The translations under genes and the position numbers were made by a program. Shown one piece after another: positions 47,801-58,859 of a stretch of 64,000 nt of DNA (position 1 is the first letter of the stretch; each line of letters begins with the position of its first letter). This stretch comes from Rheum nobile (taxonomy: Eukaryota > Streptophyta > Magnoliopsida > Caryophyllales > Polygonaceae): assembly GCA_027886185.1 (NCBI GenBank), contig WOAB01000583.1, positions 2,356,001 through 2,420,000 on the forward strand, in the 5' to 3' direction. A model generated the notes under the pieces. The model was not told the DNA's origin. It did no database searches and was given only the letters and a program-made list of their open reading frames with translations.

Positions 47801-48373
47801 GTCCACAATGACCGTTACTTTGTCATTGCCATGAACATTAAGAGTAAATGCATACATGTGCTCGACATCACGCCAAACAGCGGTCATATGGGCATCTATC
47901 AACCAGCTATTCATAAGATTATAAGTGTATAAGAGTGTATAAAACTGTGCTGTTTTGAACAATTTTTTTTTGTTTGGTGAAAAATGCACGTGAACACACA
48001 TATAAGATGAAATATATCCATTTGTTGTGTGCAGGTATCGATGACTGCAATTTACCTCCGCCAGAATCACTTGATCAAAAGAGCAAACGACCTCGAAGAT
48101 GCACATGCTAAGTCGCAATTGATTCCTCTTCCATGCCAATCTGACAGTGCACAAGAGCAAAGCTCTGGGGTGTATGCCATGCGACATATGGAGAAGTATA
48201 TGGGGGTGCCGAATGACAACTGGGAGGACCAGATGAACAACAAAAACAAGAAGAAGGCCATTGAAGAACTAAGGATCAAATATGTATATACCATCATCAC
48301 CTCAGAAGCTAATGAAATCAAGGACAAGGCACTTCAGACCATTAGAGAAAACCCTGAAGGACCATTTGAATGA
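41848..48373 (+). pseudogene. Ulp1-like (C48 peptidase fold) accessory gene of MULE-2, catalytic residues replaced
   Basis: Likely exons: 41848-41887, 43199-44963, 45062-45262, 45954-47020, about 47117-47295, 47589-47684, 47783-47924 and 48035-48373, with GT-AG introns. A basic/acidic Lys/Glu-rich N-terminal half is followed by a conserved globular part (about 44290-45235), an acidic middle with a 31-residue duplication (46635-46727 and 46728-46820), and a C-terminal Ulp1-like domain. In that domain the His position reads DRYFVI and the Cys position reads SSGVYAMRHMEKYMG instead of DCG, so catalysis should be lost. In-frame stops at 43573-43575, 44613-44615 and 45233-45235, plus a frameshift near 44190. 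Ulp1-type proteases process SUMO in eukaryotes; why MULEs carry them is unresolved. Confidence 0.8.
42420..43060 (+). repeat. Intronic tandem repeat of about 80-115 bp, seven units
   Basis: Units begin near 42420, 42518, 42616, 42696, 42795, 42889 and 43003. Each has GAGGTTCATTTTATGAGTTG, then GGAGGTTCATTTGCTTCTTC, then AGAGTTCATGC and a TTTACCTGAGTTG spacer. They fill most of the first intron of the Ulp1-like gene. Confidence 0.88.
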
Positions 48374-49516
48374 ACATTGGATGATTGTTAGCATTTTGGT
48401 TAGAATGATACTAGTTTGCTTGTGTGGATTGTGAAAATTTAGGATTTCAGATTTTGTAGTATTCTGTAGGCAAAGGAAAATATTGTTTACTAGTAGGTAG
48501 CACTAATCGAGTGATTGATTGACTAATTAGGATGAAGAAGATGTAGACTTCAATATATTCGCAGGTTCATCGATTTTGTCGTGCAGGTTCATTGGTGTTG
48601 TCTTGCAGGTTCATTGATTATGCCTTGTAGGTTCATTGATTTTGTCTTGCAGGTTCACTGATTTTGACTTGTAGGCACAGTTAGATATGTGTGTACTCTG
48701 TCCAAGCATTGGGTTCATGAATTATAACAATTAGGTTCATCATATATAATTAACAGGTTCATCGAGTATAAGTAACAGGTTCATCAGATATATAATAGGT
48801 TATACACTTCAAAAATCAAGTGGGTACTCGTTTTGTGTTTAAAAAAAAAATGTGACAAAACTCATTGAATAGTTCAAAGTTCAATAACTTTTGTCATTCA
48901 AGTACCCTAAAAATGAAAAAGTGAATATGGGTTCATAAAAGATAGAAAGTATGTTCATCTAAGTTACTAGGTTCATCGACTATAACAAACAGGTTCATCA
49001 TGTATAGCTAAAAGGTTCATCAAGTATAAGGAACAAGTTCATCAGAGTTGTAATACGATTATGCACTTTAAATAAAAAAGACTGCATGTGCAATTTATTG
49101 AAGTCTACATCTTCTTCATCCTAATTAGTCATTGATTACAACGACGAGGTGCATCTGAAATGATAACAAAGAGATTGGAATATGTTGATAGGAGGTTCAT
49201 CAGGTTTGCAAACTAGGTTCATCGGTTTAAACGGATAGGTTCATACAATGAAACTAACAGATTCATCGATTAGAACTCAAACAATATGTGCAGCAATGAA
49301 AGACCATAATGAACTAGTTTCATAAAAGGTTCATTAGATGTATACATTAGATTCCTAAAGGAAAATAGAAGGAAATGATTTATGAACTAGAATTAGCATG
49401 TGCAATTTGAACTCTTAATGATGTTTAGCAGAGCAAAATTAAAAAAAAATCTGCAAACGTAATAAAAATAACTAATCCAAAGGAAAATAAAGATGAAATG
49501 GAAAAATACTAAAGAG
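48374..49516. other. Region between the convergent genes of MULE-2
   Basis: Non-coding and rich in (C/T/G)AGGTTCATC motifs (about sixteen on the plus strand, none noticed in the opposite sense), with two short A/T homopolymer runs. A segment ATGAAGAAGATGTAGACTTCAA near 48531 recurs inverted near 49104, giving a loose inverted pair about 570 bp apart. Confidence 0.7.
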
Positions 49517-49518
49517 TA

Positions 49519-52500
49519 CTAAGAATCAAGCACTTCAGTGCAAGTGCGACTATTGTGAGTCGCATACTTGTTGCATCTGCCATAACGCCTTTGGCCTGCA
49601 CGGCTGGAAGCAATAGAAATTTCTCTTCCACTCCGGATACGCGAGCCGCTTCCTTTGTTCTTAGCTTGCTCTGGTGGCAAGACATGAACAACTGAAGGGA
49701 CTTCAACTCCAGCATAAGACTGCAGCTGCTCAAGGTTCGACGGACCAGAACTAGACGAAGCACCACTCGCAGACAACAGAGCCGCCTTTTTCTCCTTAAG
49801 CAAAAGGGAAAACTGTTTCATGAGGTTTGGCTTGTCATCCAATAGCCCGACACAACTATAAAAGTCAGAAATCAACTCAATCATGACCGTCTCACGCTCT
49901 TCAAGGGCCGCACACTGAGTGACAATGGTGTCGTCGATAGTGAACACCGGTGTAATAGTGGCATCCTTGGTCCAACAGGCAAGGACATACCTTTCCGGAA
50001 TCCTATCAAACTCGAGGTTTCTGAACACAAACATAAGGTGACAACAAGGCAGACCAATCCTTTGAAACATATGACAGCTGCATAAAAAATCCCCACCTAC
50101 AGATGAGTGCTCGACTGTGAACGTCTTGGATAAGCAATCCTTGACACCATAGAATTTTATACCATTGATCTCAGACATGCTTACCATAAAGCATGATAAA
50201 CAATATTCCATAATCTGATCCTGAACAAGTTTGAAAATTGAGAGCGTGTACACCTCAGACGCATGCTTCTCCAATCTTAAATGTGTCTTAAGATCTGGAC
50301 GCATAGTCGAAGAATCAAAGTTCAGCTTCGCCTGCTTGTGTCTCTGCGTGTCCAAGGCAATGTCAAAGTGCATCACCAACTCAACTAGGCGATAATATAT
50401 GTCCGTGAAGTGACCAAAGTAACTGTTTGCAGATTCGGAAACAGAAGTAGTCCTAAGCAAACCACCAAACATCACATCCCTGAAGTAGGCTGGGATCCAA
50501 AAATGTCGGATTGCAAACATGTCATCAAACCACCTCCGCTTCACCAAGGGGAATTCATCAAGCAACGCAGTCCACTATGACTCAAACTCTGCAGGTGAAA
50601 GGTCATGGGTCCAGACAATGTTGTCTAACCTAGCCCTAAATTCTGAACTAGTGGCAGTGTCGTACTTGGTCTTTGCGGGGACTTTTTTCATGATGTGCCA
50701 CATATAAAGCCTGTGGCGCGACCGGGGGAAAACTTGTTCAATAGCGGACTTCATGGACTGGTCTTGGTCTGTCACTATAACCTTTGGCTCATGCACCATA
50801 GCTTCCTTGAATTTCTCCAACAACCAAACATATGATCCAACATCTTCCTTTAAAATTAAATCAACCGCAAAAGTGACACTCGACTTGTGATGGTCTAGGC
50901 CGGTGAATGGTATGAAAATCAGATTGTACCTATATGGAAGAAATGTAAACAAAGCCAACGATGCATAAGTAAAAAGTCATAAAACACTAGAATAGTCTGT
51001 AACAAAAAGAGCAATCAAAGGAGGATTCATAAGTAGACAAGGAGGTTGATTATAATGAATATACAACTACAACAGAGAAAAGTTAGAGTAGGTTTAACAG
51101 AATACAAAAACAAGGTCATGGTTGTAAAAAGAAGCTCAATAACTATGAACATGAAAAGAAAATAGCTAGGTGCAACATATAACATTAACTAAGTTCATCT
51201 AAGTAGTTGGGTTCATCGACTATAACAAACAGGTACATCATGTATAACTACCAGCTTCACCAAGTATAAGGAACATGTTTCGTTAGAGTTGTTGTAATAG
51301 GATTATGCCGTTTAAAATGAAAGGTTGTATAGATGGTCTATTAAGGTATCGATTACAACTAGAAGGTGCATTTGGAACCTCAACAAAGAGACTGGAATAT
51401 TTTGATAGCTAGTTCATCATATTTCAAACTAGGTTCATCACGTCTGCAAACTAGGTTCATCAGTTTCAACGGAGAGGTTCATACAATCTAACTAACAGGT
51501 TCATGCAATAAAACTAACAGCAAAAGAACAAAAAACAGAGTAGTAAATGCAAGGATAGTTACAGTATAAAATAAAAAAGGGAAAATGCAATGAAAAAGGA
51601 TAGCCAATAACCTGCTAGTTCGGTATGTAGCATCAAACGATACAACGTCACCAAAGAGAGAGAAGTTCTTGCGAGACACGGGATCAGCCCAAAATAAACG
51701 TGTCAAACGATCACAAGAATCAACGTCGTACTCAAAAAAAGGCAGGGCAAAGTTCTTTTTTGTTGAACAAACGGTTGATTGTCATATGAGCATCGGAACC
51801 ACCAATATAAGCCAACATATCTCATCGGTAGTTCTTGAAGTCAACAGCAGAAGCACCGACTTGGGAGTAGCCGCCAACAAGTTCCTTGAATATTCTATGC
51901 GACCTGACTCGACCGATGTGCGCTTTCTCACAATCCATGACAAACTTCTTATGACCAAAGTCCAACTTCCTCATAGACTTCATAAACTGTTTATCCTTAC
52001 CAACAACCATTTCATGTGTATGGCGATCTTCAAACGCTGTTACTTTGTAGCCTTGATTACCGACAAAACTAAGGGTCAGTTTCGCCTTACAACCAACTCT
52101 GTTTGAAGGACGTCGTCGCATGCATTTTGTGTTGTTCTGGCCAGTTTTAAAACCTTGTATGGCGTGCAATGCAAGTACTTCAATGCAACCACATTGCCTG
52201 CCATGCGTGATCCACCAAGCCTAACAACAAAGCCACATTCCAGTGCATATGCCTTGTAAAATTCAACAGCTTTCTCCAATGACCCAAACAGCATACCAAC
52301 AACTGGTTTCAGAGCATCACCACAGATTGGAATGTGGTACACAGAACCACCTTGAGATAGACGGGCAACAGATACGTCAGAAGACATCTCAGTGTCAGAA
52401 TCACTTGGATATGAACTAGGAGAACTCTGACCAAGGGATACACTACCACTAGCACCAACAAACACACTTCCAGGCACTGTAAACATAAAGCACATTGAGG

Positions 52501-52735
52501 TTCAATTGTATTAGGTACATGTTCAAAATAATCGTCCATTGAAGGGAGCAAAAACCTAATAATGAAAAGTTGAAGACGAATCTATCAAAGAAGACAATAG
52601 AAACGCCACAAACGAACAAATTGAATAGAATCATTCTCAGATGACTATCAAGCATAGAACATAAATAAACACAACAACAAATTCTGATCCTAGAACATAA
52701 ATAAACAAATTAACTTACTAGACTCCATAGAAACG
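49519..52735 (-). pseudogene. FAR1/FRS-related MULE transposase of MULE-2
   Basis: Minus strand. A short first exon (MES, about 52727) may join an exon from about 52480. FAR1-type N-terminal DNA-binding domain (about 52300-51990: FYKAYALECGFVVRLGGSR, then CxxRRPSNRVGCKA). DDE core with first Asp in VSFDATYRTSR (about 51640) and second in VIVTDQDQSMKSAI (about 50760). SWIM finger CSCHMFQRIGLPCCH (about 50060). Ser/Gly-rich tail ending in a Cys-containing segment. An intron lies at about 51613-50930. Damage: frameshifts near 52155 and 51740, TGA at about 51830 and TAG at 50575-50577. This family gave rise to the plant light-signalling regulators FHY3/FAR1; this copy is a transposon gene, shown by its element ends. 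Confidence 0.88.
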
Positions 52736-53034
52736 TCTATGCAAATCAATCCAATAGCGAGAATAGATTGAAAGAGGCGAAATCGATGAAGAACATGAAC
52801 TGAAACGAGCGAGAACAAACAAGTCCTCCAATGGCGATTCCGGCTACAGCGAAGACGGGAACGAAACGAGGGAGATCAGAGAACAAATGAAGGTCGAATG
52901 ACGAAAATGCCCCTCCGTGTTGTTAAATGATGGATCAATGTCAGCCGTTTGATGGTGACACATGGACGGCTATATCACATGCTCAATATTTACTTTAACA
53001 CCCGTGCTCATTTGATCCCCTCTCTAAATTTACT

Positions 53035-53140
53035 TTATCCATTAAGGATCTCATTTTCGTTGTATCATTCTTCTCTATGTTTCTGTACTATGTATTTTTA
53101 GATTAGTTATTTTGTTCTATATATATGATATACGCTATCA
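53035..53140. other. Spacer between MULE-2 and MULE-3
   Basis: 106 bp of AT-rich DNA between the two target-site duplications. Nothing recognised. Confidence 0.8.
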
Positions 53141-53149
53141 ATATTACTA
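53141..53149 (+). repeat. Target-site duplication of MULE-3, left
   Basis: ATATTACTA here and at 63820-63828, each directly outside the degenerate TIRs. Confidence 0.82.
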
Positions 53150-53653
53150 GAAAAATTGTTAGCAAATATACCACTTTTACCACCCTAATTGTAAAACTGC
53201 ACTTCTTTTTTTAGATATTGTAGGAATACCCATTTTTGTACCCAAATAAGGGTAAAAGTGGCAAATCACGTAATTTTAGCCCTTAAAAGAAAACCTAAAA
53301 TCAGATTTGAGTTTACCTTTTCTTTGTTTAATTGTAATGTATATTTTAATGTATTCCAAAAAAGAAGAAAAAAAGAAAGAAATTTGTGATTTAACATGAT
53401 GTGACCCTTGCATGTATTTTGAAACCCGGAAATGGCCTTGGAAAAAAAATCAACCAAATTCAATCTGAACCCATTAATTGCCAAATTAACCACTTTAATT
53501 GCCAAATCTGAACCCATGCTTAACCAAATTAATTGCTAACAGGTTCAAAATTTGGCTACCCATTTTATATGCTAACAGGTTCGAAATTAATTTGAACCCA
53601 TTTCCCAAATTAACAGAGGTTCAAAATTACCGAACCTCTTTACTCTTTCTCTT

Positions 53654-53684
<31 letters not shown>

Positions 53685-53692
53685 ATTCCCCT
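53654..53692 (+). repeat. 39-bp poly-C tract
   Basis: An uninterrupted run of 39 C, about 155 bp upstream of the Ulp1-like ATG, preceded by a CT-rich stretch. Its exact length may be affected by sequencing slippage. Confidence 0.85.
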
Positions 53693-53847
53693 TCTTCACC
53701 GGACAGCGAAATGGAATTCCGGCGAGCTCTGTAACCGCCCTCAACCTCTGCTAACCTCCCTGAACCGTTCCCAACTTACCTCAACCTCTTATATCCTCCT
53801 CTGCTTTCGCTGGAACCATTGAAGCCCAAACAAAGAAAGAAAAGAGA

Positions 53848-56800
53848 ATGGTTGTTACCAGAGGTTCCAATGATGCGACACCGCAGAAGAAAAGAAAAAG
53901 AGAGGTGGAGAAAGAAGAACAAGGTGGTAAGAGGAAGGGAAAAGCTGTTGCGAAGAAAACCCATCCATCTGCAAAACCCAAAGCTACAAAGAAGAATAAG
54001 AAATCAGAGAGCGGTTATTCTGTGAAGAAAAAGGAAGTTGTCGCTCTTCTGAAAAGGTGGAGAAGCATGAAGCCTTTAGCTTTCAAGGAAGATGTAAGTA
54101 AAAAAAACTCTCAGATTGGAGTAAAAAAAAACTTTCAAGAGCGGTTATTCTGTGAAGAAAAAGGAAGTTGTGCATCTAGGGTTTATTGATATCCCGACAC
54201 TGTTGTGTCCATAACTTATGAAACTTCTGTTATTCTATTGTAGATTAAGTACTCGTTCTACAAAGGCGACCCTTTATATGGAAGAATCAATATCAACTGT
54301 AGGATTTCATACGTGCGTGATATTGAAAACAAATTGACTGGTGCAGATTGGAGAAGGATAATTGCAAGCCCTTTTGGAAATGTAATGAAAATGTTGCGTC
54401 AGGTTACATTTTCTTCCCAAACTGTACATACTGTTCTTTTTAAGCAAATAAAATCAAAAAAGAAGTGGGAGACCTGGTACGAGATAGGTGGTAAAGAGTT
54501 AAGGTTTTCAATGAAGGAGTTTGCATTGATAACTGGTTTAAATTGTGGCCAATTGCCACCAGAATCAGTTGGGAAGAAGAAAAGGAAAGATGTACAAGTG
54601 ATGGAGAAGTTATTTGGTGGTCCTGTTGGTCCTAAGACCTCAGTGCAAGACTTGTACGAGAGGTTCAGGGATTATAGATTGCCAGATAATTACAAGTTGA
54701 AGATGGCATTGCTTTTGATAGTTGAAGGTATTTTTCTTGGAGCAGATAAGAAGAGACTAGTTAAAGCTGAACATGTGAAGCTGCTGGATAACATGGACAA
54801 GTTTTGGGATTATCCTTGGGGAAGAGTTGCTTATAAAGAGTTGCACAGGTCTTTGACAAAATCTCTGGCCAGAAGAATGCTTACTGTTGAAAAAGCTTTG
54901 CTACTCTCTGAAGATGCAAGGATTCCCTATACCATTCAAGGAATGCCAGTTGTGTTTCAGGTATATTAAATTAGTAATTGCATTTGCCTATATATCCCTG
55001 ACTAGTTTGATAGTGTTGGGTGGTGGGATTTAAGTGTTTAAACATGAAGTGATACCTATAAAGTAAATATTTGAAGTTTGAAAAACTGTTGGATCAATTT
55101 TAAATCAAAGGATTGATTTGTTATATGGAATTTGTCCTGAAATCATGCAAACATTTGTATGAATTGTTAAAGTTCATACAAGTTTTAATATGATTGACTA
55201 GTTACCTAGTGAAGGGTGTCTGGATTTGAAATGTTAAAGTTCATACAAGTTTGAATAATGAAAAAGTTGTGTCTATGTAGGTGTGGATATGGGAATGTGT
55301 CCAAAGCTTTAGAGTCCAATATGCTTCCAAGATAAATGAGACAGCTATACCCTGAGGTCTTCGTTGGTATTCAGAGCAATCTCCTGAACATGGATTGCTT
55401 CAGTTGTGTTTTGCTGATCCAAAGCTGGAGGTCCTGCCTATTCTCGTACCTGATGAATCTGAGAGGAGTTTGTTAAGTGCCTGCAGATTCCATGATGAAG
55501 TCAAGGACCCTTTCTTTGACAAAATAGTATCTAAGGCTATGGCTATGGCTATGGGCAAGGCAAATGCCAAACTGAAAGAGCCTAACAAGAGGAAAGAGGC
55601 TTTCAAAGGAGAAGTTAGTGGTGATGCAAGGCAGATGATGGATATCATTAATCAATTGTGTAACAAAGATTGATAAGATGGAACACGGTCTATGTGAGAG
55701 GATTGACAGGTTGGAGAGGAACAATGTCCAAGTTTTTGAAAAGGTCCCTAAGAGGAAGAAAAGAATGGTTAAGAAGTCTGAGGCTCAAGCAAGTGATAGT
55801 GAAGAGTTTGATGGAGTTGATGAGTATATAGATGATTCAGAAGGTTCTGAGACTCAAGCAAGTGATAGTGAAGGTAGTGACAAGGCTGTTAGTGAGGATG
55901 AGGAGGGTCAAGAAAAGAAAAAGCAGGATGAGAATGATGAAAAAAGTGAGTCAGGAAGTGAGGATGAAGGTGGAGATGATGGAGGAAATGATGATGGTGG
56001 AGATGATGGAGGTGAAAACAATCATAATTTGATGGATGTTGATACTAAGGTATGACATTCCAGTTATTTTAAGCTTTCTACTTTCATAGATATTTTAAAG
56101 AAGTATGGCAGGATATGGAGTTGAAGAAACTTAAATTAGATAGATAACACTAAAAATTATCTATCATTGCAGGGAAATGAAACAAAAGATGGGAACAGTG
56201 AGCCCATTATTGAGAATAATCAAGAATTTGTTAGTGTTGGTGAGGCATTTGAACAAATTTCAAAGGATAATGATGTGAACCTAGATGACAACCCTAGAGA
56301 CAGTGATGAAGCCGAAGTTGTGGCCATACACGAAAATGAGGGTTTGGTCAGCCAAAATGAGGAAGTTTTAAGCCCTAAAGACTCAAGTGAGAATGAGGTA
56401 TGCCATAAGTACATGTCGAGTGTATTAATGAAGCATGACAGGTTATAAATTTTGAGAAATATATTGTAGGTTTTAAAAATTGGAATATGCACAACATTTT
56501 GAAGTAATATATATTTTTGTGGTAAATGTAACTTCAGGGATTGGAGGAAAATTATGTATTAGTTGGTGTTGGTAGAAGAACTGGAGATATAGTAATGGTT
56601 GTTGTAGCTGACATTAGTGAGAAGCTAACTGATAAGGATAGAGTGCCTGATGATGATGTTGATGCCCCTAGGGAGCAAGATGAGTTGATACCGAATGTTG
56701 ATAGTGATAGAACTATCACAGATGATGTAGAAGATGCCCCGAGGGAAGAGCTTACCAAGCAGGTAAGCCAGCAAGCAGAAGTCCAGGTTTCTAGGTCAGT

Positions 56801-58333
56801 AGCCATTCATTTATTGAGTGAGGGGGAAGATGTTGTTAAGCAAGTTAGTGAGAAGGAAGAGGTTGCGAAAGAAGATGTTGGAAAGGAAGAGGGTGAGAAG
56901 GAAGAGGCTGGTAAGGAAGAGGTTGGGAAGGAAGGAGATGAGAAGGAAGAGGTTGGTAAGGTTGACATTGACAAGGATGAGCTTCAGAAAGATGCGCTTG
57001 ACAATGAAAAAATTGAGAAGGGGGGTATTGAGGAGGTTGTGAATGTGAAACAAGAGTTTGCCAAAGGCCAAGTTGTTTTTGGCAATAGGAAGAAGGGTGT
57101 GGGTCTATCTCTAAAGAAGTCCCCAAAGAAGTCTCCACAGAAGACCAGGTACCTTTCCAAGCGTAGTGTGAAGCCATCTGCTTCAGTCCTCTCCCCTTAT
57201 AGATCTAAGAAACAAAACAACCAAAAGGCCAAGGACAATGAGAAGGACAAGGACAAGAAGAAGGAAGTGAGGGGTAGGAGTTTTTGGAAAAGGATCACAA
57301 AAAATCCAACTGTGAAGGAAATGACTCCTGTAATAGAGTGGTACAAGGATGAAAGGTATGTATATCCAACTTATACCTCTCTCATCCAATGAAATTGATG
57401 TACTTATATTGTCCTTTATATTGCAGACCTATAGAATTCCGTGGAGTTAGCAACAATTACATTGACAATGATTTCATGGAGAGCTTAATTGAACCAACTA
57501 AGTGGTTGGGTAATTTGGTAAGGGTGACCGGTTTTGTAAAATATTTATAAATTTTGTCCACATACTCTATCAATATATTGATTTTGTAAATTTTTGTTGG
57601 CAGCACTTAGATGAGGTCCTAATTTTACTTCGCGGTGCGCTCCTGAAGAACCCAAGTGAGAATCATAAGGCGGCTATTATGGACACTACATGGTGTGAAG
57701 ACTACAAAGACCAACACAAGTGTGAAATGGGTGGTGTTCCAGTACCAGTTTCCAGATCGCGTCGCTCGATACTTTAGAGGTGAACTTCCAATTTTTCATG
57801 GGAAGAATTGGGAAGAGGTGGACTTCATCTATGCACCGCTTTTTGTGGGCACAAACCACTGGGTTGCCATTCAAATTGACCTGGTTAATTGGAGCCTAAG
57901 TGTGTTTGATTGCAATGCGAATCTGAAGCGTGATTATGTCGTAGAAGAAGCAGTCGCCCCCATTATCAAGTATCTTCCTAAGTTTGTGAGCAAGCACGAA
58001 CCTTTGTCCAAGAAATATGCACACCGGGGTGTCTCGGTTCTTACTTACAATGGAAGAGTTGGCAATCTGGAACAAAACATAAGAGCGTAAGATATCCCGC
58101 TACCAGTTTGTTTTTTACCCGCCACCTAAAATATTAACATAGAATTGACTTTTGTTATTTTTGGCTGCAGTGGTGACTGTGGAGTATACATCGTGAAGTA
58201 CATTGAGTGGTTGAGTTTTGGAAGTGATGATCTCTCCCTCATTTCAGATGAGACGATCGACTATCACAGATTCGACATTGCTAATAGTGTGTTCGACCAG
58301 CAGTGGAAGACAATGTTGAACTATGGACAATAG
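53848..58333 (+). pseudogene. DUF1985/Ulp1-like accessory gene of MULE-3, catalytic motifs retained but frame broken
   Basis: Likely exons: 53848-54093, 54244-54960, 55281-56050, 56173-56397, 56538-57355, 57427-57517, 57604-58086 and 58171-58333. A Lys-rich N-terminus is followed by a DUF1985 domain (about 54300-54960, with WYEIGGKELRFSMKEFALI), a long acidic region with KEE(V/A)GKEEG-type repeats, and a C-terminal Ulp1-like protease domain. Its His (GTNHWVAIQIDL, about 57865), Asp (SVFDCN) and Cys (GDCGVYIVKYIE, about 58171) positions are all present. Damage: TGA at 55353-55355, and frameshifts near 55670 and 57700. The stop TAG is at 58331-58333. This domain pair is typical of plant transposon-borne Ulp1 genes; the substrate is unknown. 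Confidence 0.85.
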
Positions 58334-58859
58334 TATGTCATCATAACACTAGATTGTGTGAACAATGGTTTGGCTGCGTTGTGTTTGGATTGCAACTTTG
58401 ATGCATGAACAATGTTTTGCTTGCGTTGTGTTTCGATTGCAAATTTGATGTACGAACAATGTGTTGTGTTTCAACTCTACTAATTCTGTTGTTGTATAAG
58501 TCATCCATGGATCTTGTTTCATAAGCATATAAGTGAAAGTTTATACCTTAAGTGACAGGTTTTACGTTCAATGGTGGAGAGCAATATTACCTTAACCAAG
58601 AACTCTAGACAATTTCCAAAACCCGGTTTTGATTAAAATAAACCGGTTAGTTAAAAACAATTTCCAAAACCCGATTTAGATTCATTTTAAACTCACCCAA
58701 ATTCTTACCCTCATCCTACAGATAGTCAGATACCGTATTTTCTTCATCCTTCTCCCATGGCTCATTGAGGCATTTCAAAAACTCTAGACAACTCCGAGAA
58801 TCGATTGAAGGGTGTATTTCGCAGGGAGTGGAGATTGAGAGAGCTCGAGGGCGTAACCC

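Larger units (their letters stand above)
41472..53024. mobile_element. MULE-2: FAR1/FRS-type element with Ulp1-like accessory gene
   Basis: 11,553 bp bounded by identical 10-bp flanks. The first about 44 bases (GAGGGCCGTTCGGATGAAAT...) align without gaps to the reverse complement of the last 44 (GAGAGGGGATCAAATGAGCA...) at roughly 60% identity, a short degenerate TIR. Two convergent genes: a Ulp1-protease-like gene on the plus strand (41848-48373) and a FAR1-related transposase on the minus strand (about 52735-49519). Non-coding parts are full of the motif GGTTCAT. Both genes carry stops and frameshifts. Confidence 0.85.

Noticed and set aside
47777..48187. 136-aa minus-strand open frame
   Set aside because: It is antisense to the Ulp1-like exons at 47783-47924 and 48035 onwards, whose motifs are on the plus strand.
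49519..52735. Host FHY3/FAR1 transcription factor gene
   Set aside because: The family fits, but the gene has two stops and two frameshifts and lies inside a unit with MULE-type ends and a Ulp1-like partner, so it is a transposon gene.
53848..58333. Functional host SUMO protease gene
   Set aside because: It has the catalytic motifs, but the DUF1985 partner domain, the premature TGA, two frameshifts and its position in MULE-3 point to a transposon-borne copy.
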